13,468 bases of DNA, taken from Thermoleophilia bacterium (GTDB lineage: Bacteria > Actinomycetota > Thermoleophilia > Gaiellales > Gaiellaceae). This document shows positions 1 to 8,962 of this stretch, one piece after another; the first letter of the stretch is position 1; every line of letters starts with the position of its first letter. The position numbers were made by a program, and so were the translations under genes. The notes beneath the pieces were generated by a model. That model was not told the origin of the DNA and did no database searches. It was given only the letters and a program-made list of their open reading frames with translations. Location of the stretch: positions 1-13,468 of the forward strand of contig JABFWJ010000102.1 of assembly GCA_013362295.1 (NCBI GenBank), read 5' to 3'.

Positions 1-3000
1 CCGTCGTTCGCCGGGGGCTGAGCCCAGAGGAGCTGGAACCACCCGCTGCCCGTCACCGCGACGTACAGTGTCTCGTCGTTTGCCGCGGCGACTGTCGCCG
101 CGCCGGGGCCCTGGGCGACGACTGCCGACCCGCGGTAGACGGCGATCGTCTGCGGAAGAGAGAAGCCTCCCGTTTCGAACGTCACCGGCCCGGCGCCTGT
201 CGCACGCCAGGCGTACCAGACGGTCGAGTCGAGCGCGCCGAGCGTCGAACCGGCGATCCGGCCTTCACGGCCGCCGATCAGCTCCGCCGACGAGCGGTCG
301 TCGTTCGCCGGCGCAGGCGAGGGGTACCAGTCGAGGACGGCGTTGCCGGCGGCGCCCGCAACCCCGTCGACGGCGATCCAGTAGGTCGCGCCGTCGGTGA
401 CGGCGACGCGCACGGCACTCGTGCGCAGCCCGGCTGCGTCGTTCGAGACGGCGACCGGGGTCAGCGAGCCGAGGCTCGTGCCGGTGTAGACGGCAAGCAG
501 CGTGTCGAAGGAGCTGCCGAGCGTGTCGAAGCCGACGACCTCGCTCTGGCGAGCCGTCCACCGATACCAGATCGACGCTCCACCGGGGTCGCCGGCATGC
601 GACGGCTCTCCCGGCTCCTTGGTCGCACCGACAGTCGCCGCCAGCTCCGTGCCCGACCGCCCCGTGATCGTGGTCGCCGCGGCAAAGGCGTCGTTCGGCG
701 GCGCCGCCGCAGACCACGTGAGGACGAATCCGCCCGTCGCGCCGGCAAGGCCGTCGACCGCGATCCTGTACGTGCTCCCGGGCTCGACCGCGACGGTCAC
801 CGAGCGGGCGGCGCCTTCGCCGTCGTCGCTCCGCCTGACGACCGAGAGCGCGTCGACGGCGTTTCCGCGATAGATCCCGACGAGGGCGTCCGTCGAGGAC
901 GCGAACGTCACGTTGGCGGCGGCGGGCGCAGTCCACGAGTACCAGACCGACGCGCCGGACGCACGGTCTCCGTGCGGCGGCTCGCCCAGCTCGGTCCGCG
1001 CGCCCGCCGTGGTGCCGGAGACGCTGCCCCCTGCACCGGCGAGCGCCGCCGCCGCGGCGAAGTCGTCGTTCGCCGGCGGCGGCGCGAACGCCCATGCGAG
1101 ACCGACCGTGTTCGCGGGCACGGCGCCGCCGTAGAGGAGAGCGTCGTCGACGGCGATTCGATAGGTGGTGCCGGCCGTGACGGCGAAGCACAGGCTCGAC
1201 TTCGTCGAGCCGGCGAAGTCGTCGTTCGCCGCGACCTCGTGCAGGGCGAGGAGCGAGGTGCCCGTGTAGGCGGCGAGAACGGTGTCGAACCCCGACCGGA
1301 ACGTGTCGACGGCGAGCGTTCCGTCGGCAGGCGCGGTGAACGCGTACCAGAGCGACACGCCGCCGGGCGCACCGGCATGGAACGGCTCGCCCGGCTCCAC
1401 GGTCGCCTCGCCGTTGGACTGCGTCACGAGACCGGTCGCGCCGTCCAGCGCGAGCGGCGCGTCGAAGCGGTCGTTCGCGGGGGCGACGGACTGCCGCCAC
1501 GAGAGCGTGAAGGACGTCAGGCCGGCGTAGCGCCAGTCCGCGGCGACCTGCACGTAGTAGATCGCTCCCGCGACGACGGCTGCGTCGGCGTCGTTCGTGC
1601 CGCGGGAGTCGCCGACCTCGACGAGGTTGCGCACGGCCGTGCCCTGCCAGACGCCGATCACGCCGAGCGTCGTGTGGAAGTGCCACGTGCCGGATGCAGG
1701 AGCGGTCCAGCGATACCACACGGTTCCGTCGCGCGGCCAGTCGTCGTCGGGCAGGATCTCGTCGAGCTCGACGGTCGCCTGGGAGACGTCGCCCGTGACC
1801 GCGCCGCTCGCACCGAGGAGCGGCGCGGCGGCGCGGAAGTCGTCGTTTCGCGGCCGCGGGGACGGCGACAGCTTCAGGACGACGTCACCGGCGGCGCCGT
1901 CCTTTCCGTCGACGGCGATCCAGTAGTCGCGGACGCCCGCCTGCGCCGTGAACTCGAGCTGCGAGGCGCCGCCGCCGCCTCCGTCGTCGTCGCTCGCCAC
2001 GGTGGTGAGGGCCCCGACGGTCGTCCCGACGTAGACGCCGAGCGTCGTGTCGAAGCTGCTACCGACCGTCGACACCGTGTAGCCCTGCGCCCAGGCAGAG
2101 TCGTAATGGAGGCGGTACCAGACGGACGCTCCGCCGGCGTTCCCCCCGTGGTTCGGCTCGCCCGCCTCCTTCGTCGCGCCGAGGTTGTCCTCGTCAGCGA
2201 GCGTCGTGCTGAAGACGAGCGTTCCTTGCGGGTTGATCGTCGTGGCGCTCGCGAAGGCATCGTTGGGTGGGGACGGCGGTTGGCGCCAGAGCAGCGTGAA
2301 CGAGCCGTTGACGGCGAGGTGATAGAGGTGCGCGTCGCTCGTGTCGACGGCGACGAGATAGGTGACGCCGGCCGTCGCACCGAACGCGATCCTGCTCGCG
2401 TACGCGGCCGCCGACGCGTTCCAGTTCTCCCGCACGAGATCGAGCCCGCCGGCGGCGTTCGGCCGGTACGCCGCGAGGAGCGTGTCGGCCGTGCCCTGCG
2501 TCATGAACGCGACGGCCCCCGTGGCGGGCGCCGTCCAGCGGTACCACAGCGACGCGCCGCCGGCGCGACCCGCGTGGTCCGGTTCGAAGAGCTCCTTGCT
2601 CGCACCGTTGTTCGACGCCGAGAGCGTGCCGGACGGCCCCGCGAGCGCCTGCGCAGACGCGACGTTGTCGTTCGGAGGCGCCGACGCCGTCGTGTCGCGC
2701 CACGCGAGCGCGAGCTGCGTCGCGGGGTAGCAGCACAGGCCGCGGGCGACGGCGATCGTCAGCGTGTCGCCGGCCGTGACGCCCACGCGCACGAACGTGC
2801 CGCGCTGGGAGAGCTGGTCGGTGTTGGCGACGACCGGTGTGAGGTTCGCGAGATTCGTGCCGCCGTAGACGGCGACGACGGGGTCGAAATCGCTTCCGGT
2901 GGTGTCGAACGTGACCTCGCCGGTGAAGGGCGCCGTCCAGCGGAACCAGACGCTCCCGTACCCTGGCTCCTCGTCTGCGGGGTCGTGCTCCGGCTCGAAC

Positions 3001-5348
3001 GGCTCGATCGTCGCACGTGAGACGTCCTCCGTCAGCGATCCGCTCGCGCCGGAGATCGTCTGCGCGCCCGCGAAGTCGTCGTTCGCGGGCGCCGCGGCGG
3101 CGAGTGTCGTCGTCGCCCACCGCAGGGTGAAGGTCCCGAACTCATCCGCGATCACCGACAGGTGGTAGACGACGCCGGCCTGCGCATGGAAACTGGTCTC
3201 ACCGCTCGCCTCGTCCCATGTCGCGCCGGGAACGTCGACGGCGGTGTCGATCGTGGCACCGGTGAGGACCTGGACGCGCCCCTTCCCCGTCGAGTCGTCG
3301 GCGGACCAGGCGACGTCCTCCGTGACGGGCGCGCGCCAGCGGTACCACACGTTGCCGTTGTCGCTCCTGTAGCCGGTTCCGACGTCGAACGGCTCGAACG
3401 TCGCGAGGCTCGTTGACGCCGACAAGGTTCCTGTCGCGCCGTCGATCGACTGCGCCGTCGCGTAGTCGTCGTTCGGCGGCGACACCTTCCAGTTGAGGAC
3501 GAACGTGCCCGTCGCGCCGTCCTTGCCGTCCACGGCGATTCGGTAGACCGTGCCTGCTGCGACCGAGAACGTCGCGCGGCTCGCATACCACCGCGGATCC
3601 TCAGCGCCGACGAGCGCCAGCGATCCGAGTGCGTCGCCCGTGTAGACGGCGAGCAGCGTGTCGAACTGCGGGGCGTACGAATCGTACGGCGGCTCGAGGG
3701 TGTCGAAGTGCGCGAGGCCGTCGGCCGGCGCCGTCCACCGGTACCAGATCGAGTGACCTCCCGCGTTGCCGGCGTGATCGGGCTCGCCGGGCTCTTTCGT
3801 GGCGGCCGTCGTGCGAGCAGTCAGCACGCCTTGCATTCCGGAGATCCAGGCGGCCGACGCGAAGCCGTCGTTCGGCGGCGGGTCCTCCCGGAAGCTCGAA
3901 TGGAGGACGAGGTTGCCGGTCGCGCCGTCGAAGCCGTCGACCGCGATGTAGATGAAGCCGGACGCGCCGTCCAGATGCAGCGAGACGCGGCTCGTGCCGT
4001 TGCCGCCGGAGTCGTCGTCGTGCGCGAGCTCGATGCCCGCCGAGTAGACGCCCAGCAGTGTGTTGAAGTCGCTGCCGATCGTGTCGATCGTCAGCGTCCC
4101 GGCCGATCCGGTCGCCCAGTAGAACCAGACGGACGCGCCGCCGGGGTTACCGGCGTGATTCTGCTCGCCCGGCTCCTTGGTCGCGCCGGCCGTCGTCTGC
4201 GTCCAGGTCGGGGCGAGCCACTCGGCTCCATACTGATCGTCGTTCGGCGGCGGCGCCTTCCAGAGGCGGAAGGAGAACGGCCCAGGATAGGAAGCGCCGT
4301 CGACGCGGATCCAGTACGTCGAGCCGGCGACGAGGTTGCCGTCGGCCGGAACGAGCGATCCCACGCTCCCGCCCGCGAAGAACTGGACCGCCTGACTCGT
4401 CACGTCGTACGCGTCGGTCAGCCACTCGCCGGTCCAGCGCGGGACGAACCGGAACCAGACGGAGCGTTGAGCGGTTCCGGGCTCCCCTGGTTCACGCGTC
4501 GCGCCCGCCGTCGTGCCGGCGACCGTGCCGCCGGTATCGGGAAGCGCCTGGGCGTTCGCGAACGCGTCGTTGGGTGGCGACGGCACAGCGCTCCAGTGGA
4601 GCGTCAGCGTGCCGTAGTGAGGACTCGACGTGCCGTCGACCGCGATCGAGAAGCTCTGGCCCGCGGTCGCCGTGAGCTCGACGCACTGGTAGTCGTACGC
4701 CGTGCAATCCCTCCATGCCGGCAGGAGGGCGGACAACGACGAGCCAACATAGGCCGCGACGACGGTGTTCTGCGAGGCGTACGTGTCGAAGCGGTAGACG
4801 CCCGTCGCCGGCGCCGTCCAGCGGTACCAGACAGAGTTGCCCACGGAGACGCCGCGATGGGTCGGCTCGGACGTCTCACTCGTCGCGAGCAGGAGCGATC
4901 CGGTGACGCTCCCGGCGGCGCCCGTGAGCGATTGTGCCGCGGCGAAGGCGTCGTTGGCAGGTGCGGCGCGGTTGAGCGTCAGCGAATAGGCGCCGACCGC
5001 GCCGAATCGCCCGTCGATCTGGACCCGGTACGTGACGCCGGCGCTCGCGGTGAACGTCAGACGCGAGCTGCCCTCGTCGTTCCACTCCGCTGCGTTGTCA
5101 TTGCGCGCGACGAGCGCGAGCGAGCGCACGCGTGACCCGGTGTAGACGGAGAGGATCGTGTCGAATGCACTCCCGCGCGTGTCGAGCGATGCCTGGCCGG
5201 ACGCGGCCGGCGTCCACCGGAACCAGACGGTGTTCCCGCCGCCGCTCGGGTCGACCGGCTCGCCCGACTCGCGCGTTGCGCCTACGGTCGTGCCGCTCCA
5301 CGTTCCGCTCGTGCCGGAGATCGCCGTCGCGCCGGAGAAGGAGTCGTT
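1..5348 (-). repeat. Array of 14 complete protein-coding repeats plus the start of a 15th
   Basis: The conserved Asn-Asp codon pair that opens each repeat begins (Asn first base, minus strand) at 5348, 4955, 4571, 4244, 3872, 3473, 3083, 2672, 2264, 1847, 1475, 1070, 695, 305 and 8. These are residues 35, 166, 294, 403, 527, 660, 790, 927, 1063, 1202, 1326, 1461, 1586, 1716 and 1815. Unit lengths are 131, 128, 109, 124, 133, 130, 137, 136, 139, 124, 135, 125, 130 and 99 residues, each a whole number of codons. The copies are diverged at the DNA level, with only short islands such as the SVWYRWTAP coding stretch still similar, so this is an old duplication series. Copy 14 lacks the GATKEPGEPxHAG segment and most of the acidic NDD loop. 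Confidence 0.85.
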
Positions 5349-5450
5349 GACGGGCGCGGCGCGTGCGACGGTTGCGACGGCGAGCGCCGTCGTCACCCCC
5401 AACCCCGCGAGCACGACCGCACGCGCCCGCCTTCCTGCCACGCGTCTCAC
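1..5450 (-). CDS. Giant secreted tandem-repeat protein (C-terminus outside window)
   Basis: The frame is open from a GTG at 5450 to the window edge, giving 1816 full codons. An in-frame TAG lies six codons upstream, so the start is GTG 5450 or GTG 5441. Residues 1-32 form a signal peptide: arginines at 2, 3, 7, 8 and 10, a hydrophobic stretch at 11-28, then a probable AxA cleavage site (ARA, residues 29-31). The rest is at least 14 repeats, each opening with P(A/P)ND(D/A)FA and then carrying GATKEPGEPxHAG, SVWYRWTAP, FDTxLAVYTG, NDD, AGxTYxIAVDG and a closing LxW. Such repeats occur in large secreted proteins of several bacterial phyla and resemble PPC-type beta-sandwich domains. No enzyme motif is visible. 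I infer an exported stalk, adhesin or envelope-matrix protein. Any anchor or catalytic domain would lie past the left edge. The gene was recognised by translating the edge-truncated frame, and the spacing of all repeats in multiples of three supports an unbroken frame. Confidence 0.86.
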   Translation of the reverse strand, partial: MRRVAGRRARAVVLAGLGVTTALAVATVARAAPVNDSFSGATAISGTSGTWSGTTVGATRESGEPVDPSGGGNTVWFRWTPAASGQASLDTRGSAFDTILSVYTGSRVRSLALVARNDNAAEWNDEGSSRLTFTASAGVTYRVQIDGRFGAVGAYSLTLNRAAPANDAFAAAQSLTGAAGSVTGSLLLATSETSEPTHRGVSVGNSVWYRWTAPATGVYRFDTYASQNTVVAAYVGSSLSALLPAWRDCTAYDYQCVELTATAGQSFSIAVDGTSSPHYGTLTLHWSAVPSPPNDAFANAQALPDTGGTVAGTTAGATREPGEPGTAQRSVWFRFVPRWTGEWLTDAYDVTSQAVQFFAGGSVGSLVPADGNLVAGSTYWIRVDGASYPGPFSFRLWKAPPPNDDQYGAEWLAPTWTQTTAGATKEPGEQNHAGNPGGASVWFYWATGSAGTLTIDTIGSDFNTLLGVYSAGIELAHDDDSGGNGTSRVSLHLDGASGFIYIAVDGFDGATGNLVLHSSFREDPPPNDGFASAAWISGMQGVLTARTTAATKEPGEPDHAGNAGGHSIWYRWTAPADGLAHFDTLEPPYDSYAPQFDTLLAVYTGDALGSLALVGAEDPRWYASRATFSVAAGTVYRIAVDGKDGATGTFVLNWKVSPPNDDYATAQSIDGATGTLSASTSLATFEPFDVGTGYRSDNGNVWYRWRAPVTEDVAWSADDSTGKGRVQVLTGATIDTAVDVPGATWDEASGETSFHAQAGVVYHLSVIADEFGTFTLRWATTTLAAAAPANDDFAGAQTISGASGSLTEDVSRATIEPFEPEHDPADEEPGYGSVWFRWTAPFTGEVTFDTTGSDFDPVVAVYGGTNLANLTPVVANTDQLSQRGTFVRVGVTAGDTLTIAVARGLCCYPATQLALAWRDTTASAPPNDNVASAQALAGPSGTLSASNNGASKELFEPDHAGRAGGASLWYRWTAPATGAVAFMTQGTADTLLAAYRPNAAGGLDLVRENWNASAAAYASRIAFGATAGVTYLVAVDTSDAHLYHLAVNGSFTLLWRQPPSPPNDAFASATTINPQGTLVFSTTLADEDNLGATKEAGEPNHGGNAGGASVWYRLHYDSAWAQGYTVSTVGSSFDTTLGVYVGTTVGALTTVASDDDGGGGGASQLEFTAQAGVRDYWIAVDGKDGAAGDVVLKLSPSPRPRNDDFRAAAPLLGASGAVTGDVSQATVELDEILPDDDWPRDGTVWYRWTAPASGTWHFHTTLGVIGVWQGTAVRNLVEVGDSRGTNDADAAVVAGAIYYVQVAADWRYAGLTSFTLSWRQSVAPANDRFDAPLALDGATGLVTQSNGEATVEPGEPFHAGAPGGVSLWYAFTAPADGTLAVDTFRSGFDTVLAAYTGTSLLALHEVAANDDFAGSTKSSLCFAVTAGTTYRIAVDDALLYGGAVPANTVGLAWAFAPPPANDDFAAAAALAGAGGSVSGTTAGARTELGEPPHGDRASGASVWYSWTAPAAANVTFASSTDALVGIYRGNAVDALSVVRRSDDGEGAARSVTVAVEPGSTYRIAVDGLAGATGGFVLTWSAAAPPNDAFAAATTITGRSGTELAATVGATKEPGEPSHAGDPGGASIWYRWTARQSEVVGFDTLGSSFDTLLAVYTGTSLGSLTPVAVSNDAAGLRTSAVRVAVTDGATYWIAVDGVAGAAGNAVLDWYPSPAPANDDRSSAELIGGREGRIAGSTLGALDSTVWYAWRATGAGPVTFETGGFSLPQTIAVYRGSAVVAQGPGAATVAAANDETLYVAVTGSGWFQLLWAQPPAND

Positions 5451-5464
5451 CGAGGCCCCGGGCG

Positions 5465-5491
5465 ACTATAACCCGAACCGCCCCGTGTCGA
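5465..5491 (-). promoter_or_regulatory. Possible promoter of the repeat-protein gene
   Basis: On the minus strand TATAGT (5470-5465) resembles a -10 box, and TCGACA (5491-5486) matches TTGACA at five of six positions. The spacer is 15 bp, shorter than usual. The -10 box ends 14 nt before GTG 5450, so a transcript from here would have a very short leader. The 65-bp gap also begins just after the kinase stop codon and has no convincing terminator, so read-through from the kinase gene is equally possible. Confidence 0.33.
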
Positions 5492-5515
5492 AACGCGCGG
5501 GCGCCGGTCAGCCGG

Positions 5516-7087
<1,572 letters not shown>

Positions 7088-7891
7088 CGCTGATGTCGAC
7101 CATGAACCCCTGCGCGTACAGCGGCCGCCCCGTCCGCTCGTCGTGAACGACCACGGCCCCGTCGCGAACCCAGACGACACTCCCGTCGCGTGCAACGAGG
7201 CGGTACTCGCAGTCGAGCTGCTGCCCACTCTCGTGCATGCCCGCGAAACCGGCGAGGACGCGCTCGCGGTCGTCGGGATGGAGGACCTTCTCGAAGAAGG
7301 CCGGATCGGACGTCCACTCCTCGGGCGTGTAGCCGACCAATGCCTCGATCTGCGGGCTGATGTACGACGCGCTCGCGTGGTCGAGCTGCTCGATGTACGT
7401 CACCTGGGGCAATTGCTCGACGAGCTTTCGGTTCCGCTCCTCCGCCTGTCGCAGGTCCGCCTGGGCGCGCCTGGCGTCGCTCAGGTCCCTGAGGAAGGCC
7501 GCGAACGCCGGACCGCCCTCGGTGTCGATCCGGGTGATGCCGAGCTCGACGGGGAACTCGCTCCCGTCCGACCTGAGCGCCGCCTGCTCGACCCGCAGGC
7601 CCAGCCGGGATCCGCTCCCGCTCGCGAGGGCCGCCCGCCATCCTCGCTCGTGGGCCTCGCGCAGCCGGGCGGGGATCAGCAGCTCGGCCATCGGCTGCCC
7701 GATCACATCGGCTGCCGCGTACCCGAACATCCGCTCGGCGGCGCGGTTGAACTCCGTGATGAGACCGTCCCCGTCGATCGCGACTACCGCATCGAGCGCC
7801 GCGTCGAGGAACGCGTTCAGGCGAATGGCAGCGGACGGCTCCGCGTCCGCGCTGGGAGAGAGCGCAGGCGCGCACAGCAGGTTCTGCCCCA

Positions 7892-7908
7892 TGACGACTC
7901 AATCGTCA
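7892..7908. repeat. Short inverted repeat abutting the kinase start codon
   Basis: TGACGA-CTCAA-TCGTCA is a perfect 6-bp inverted repeat with a 5-bp centre. It touches the first base of the kinase ATG. In RNA it would place a small hairpin where a ribosome binding site is expected. It could also be a protein-binding half-site pair. It is short enough to be chance. Confidence 0.3.
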
Positions 7909-7950
7909 CGAGAAGACCCCCGCCCATCCCCGATCGGTGTGCCGCCGTCT

Positions 7951-7965
7951 GCCCCTTTCGGGGGC
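7951..7965. other. Small GC hairpin in the divergent intergenic region
   Basis: GCCCC-TTTCG-GGGGC can fold as a 5-bp stem. Read on the minus strand, in the kinase leader, the alternative pairing gives a GAAA tetraloop on a 4-bp C-G stem. No T-run follows on either strand, so it is not a normal intrinsic terminator. Confidence 0.25.
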
Positions 7966-7980
7966 CGCGCCGAACTGCTC

Positions 7981-8012
7981 GAATCTGGTTCGCCTCCGCC
8001 GAGTCAGGTTCG
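7981..8012 (+). promoter_or_regulatory. Two direct repeats upstream of the sigma-factor promoter (candidate activator sites)
   Basis: GAATCTGGTTCG (7981-7992) and GAGTCAGGTTCG (8001-8012) agree at 10 of 12 bases and start exactly 20 bp apart, close to two helical turns. The second ends 3 bp before the TGTCACA -35 element. That layout suits a dimeric activator contacting RNA polymerase, but no regulator is identified and there are only two copies. Confidence 0.4.
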
Positions 8013-8015
8013 GGG

Positions 8016-8042
8016 TGTCACATCCGCCGTGCGCGGCGCGTC
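8016..8042 (+). promoter_or_regulatory. ECF41-type autoregulated promoter (TGTCACA-N16-CGTC)
   Basis: TGTCACA lies at 8016-8022 and CGTC at 8039-8042, separated by 16 bp. As I recall it, TGTCACA plus CGTC at this spacing is the established promoter signature of the ECF41 sigma-factor group, which commonly transcribe themselves or a neighbouring gene. The element stands in front of a gene whose product is an ECF41-type sigma factor, so each call supports the other. The expected transcript start is around 8049-8052. Confidence 0.72.
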
Positions 8043-8055
8043 ATCTCTAATGACG
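8039..8055. repeat. Inverted repeat spanning the CGTC -10 element
   Basis: CGTCAT-CTCTA-ATGACG is a perfect 6-bp inverted repeat with a 5-bp centre. Its left arm contains the -10 CGTC and its right arm covers the likely start of transcription. It could be an operator or a coincidence. Confidence 0.28.
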
Positions 8056-8076
8056 GAGACGAACGAGGAGATGTGA
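8050..8076 (+). CDS. Possible 8-codon leader ORF before the sigma-factor gene
   Basis: ATG at 8050 opens a frame reading MTETNEEM that stops with TGA at 8074-8076, one base before the sigma-factor GTG. It covers the sigma gene's Shine-Dalgarno sequence. If transcription starts near 8049-8052 as the promoter predicts, this ATG would sit at or within a base or two of the 5' end and could be read leaderless. A chance origin is quite possible. Confidence 0.18.
   Translation: MTETNEEM
8066..8070 (+). promoter_or_regulatory. Ribosome binding site of the sigma-factor gene
   Basis: AGGAG ends 7 nt before GTG 8078. It is the strongest Shine-Dalgarno match I noticed in the window and fixes the sigma-factor start. 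Confidence 0.75.
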
Positions 8077-8077
8077 C

Positions 8078-8956
8078 GTGAACGACAGCGACTGGCTCGC
8101 AGCTCGCTTCGAAGAGCACCGACCGCACCTGAGGACGATCGCCTACCGCATGCTCGGCTCGGTCAGCGACACCGATGACGCGGTGCAAGAGGCGTGGCTG
8201 CGCCTGAGCCGCGCCGATGCGGCGGCTGTCGACAACCTCGGCGGCTGGCTGACGACGGTCGTCGGACGCGTCTGCCTCGACATGCTGCGTGCACGCAACT
8301 CGCGCCGCGAGGACTACGTCGGCTCGTGGCTCCCGGAGCCGGTCGTGACGATCGACGACTCCGCGAGCCCGGAGGACGAGGCGCTGATCGCGGACTCGGT
8401 CGGTCTCGCCCTCCTCGTCGTGCTCGAGACGCTGACGCCCGCCGAGCGGCTCTCGTTCGTCCTCCACGACATGTTTGCGGTGCCGTTCGACGAGATCGCC
8501 GCGATCATCGGACGGAGCCCGGACGCCGCGCGCCAGCTCGCGAGCCGCGGACGCCGGCGCGTGCGCGGCGCGCCGCTGAACGAGGACGCCGACCTGAACG
8601 AGCAGCGCCGGCTCGTCTCGGCGTTTCTCGCCGCCTCGCGGGCGGGCGACTTCGAAGCGCTGATCGCCGTCCTCGACCCCGACGTGGTCTTCCGCGCCGA
8701 TACCGGGGCAGTGAGCGCACGCGCGCGGCCGCCGATCGAGGGCGCCCAGGCCGTCGCACGGCGCGTGCTCGAACAGGGCCGGCAGCTCGCCCACCTCGCG
8801 CGTCCCGCACTCGTCAACGGCGGCGCAGGCTTCGACGTCGGGCGCCCGGGCCGCACGATCGCCGTCGTCAGCTTCACCGTCGCATACGGCCGCATCGTCG
8901 CGATCGACCTGATCACCGACCGCGACAAGCTGCGGAGGCTGGCCCGGGTCGACTAA
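8078..8956 (+). CDS. ECF41-family RNA polymerase sigma factor with SnoaL-like C-terminal domain (SigJ-like)
   Basis: The 292-residue protein starts at GTG 8078 behind AGGAG. Region sigma-2 spans about 10-72 (HRPHLRTIAYRMLGS, then DTDDAVQEAWLRL). The linker carries WLPEP at 84-88, the position of the YLP motif of this group. Sigma-4 spans about 108-165 (LTPAERLSFVLHDMF, then FDEIAAIIGRSPDAARQLASR). A SnoaL-like domain follows at about 174-288. ECF41 factors have no separate anti-sigma factor, and their C-terminal domain tunes activity. Its usual DGGGK motif is altered here to DTGA at 208-211, while NPDKL appears as DRDKL at 281-285. The matching promoter at 8016-8042 predicts self-activation. 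The DUF427 gene starts 6 bp after the stop and is probably its co-transcribed target. Known ECF41 partners are mostly oxidoreductases, epimerases and carboxymuconolactone decarboxylases. Family assignment is firm, but the inducing signal is unknown. Confidence 0.9.
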   Translation: MNDSDWLAARFEEHRPHLRTIAYRMLGSVSDTDDAVQEAWLRLSRADAAAVDNLGGWLTTVVGRVCLDMLRARNSRREDYVGSWLPEPVVTIDDSASPEDEALIADSVGLALLVVLETLTPAERLSFVLHDMFAVPFDEIAAIIGRSPDAARQLASRGRRRVRGAPLNEDADLNEQRRLVSAFLAASRAGDFEALIAVLDPDVVFRADTGAVSARARPPIEGAQAVARRVLEQGRQLAHLARPALVNGGAGFDVGRPGRTIAVVSFTVAYGRIVAIDLITDRDKLRRLARVD

Positions 8957-8962
8957 GTTGCC

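Noticed and set aside
265..1719. Minus-strand open frames starting with ATG inside the repeat gene (also 2194-3120, 3152-3586 and 4147-4425)
   Set aside because: They are shifted frames of the repeat gene. The real frame is fixed by 15 ND motifs at whole-codon spacing from 5348 to 8.
597..3020. An 807-codon plus-strand open frame, and a similar 475-codon one at 3708-5135
   Set aside because: Both translate to arginine-rich, domain-free sequence opposite the repeat gene. Very high GC removes stop codons from antisense frames, and the minus-strand frame has clear repeat-domain content.
1..5400. Regularly recurring short DNA motifs, considered as a CRISPR array or DNA satellite
   Set aside because: Units are about 300-420 bp, diverged and in one coding frame. 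The recurring islands encode conserved protein motifs.
5451..5515. Intrinsic terminator after the kinase gene
   Set aside because: Only a 4-bp CCGG-CTGA-CCGG pairing without a T-run is present.
7930..7937. Palindrome CCGATCGG in the divergent region
   Set aside because: An 8-bp GC-rich palindrome is expected often by chance in this DNA and has no positional support.
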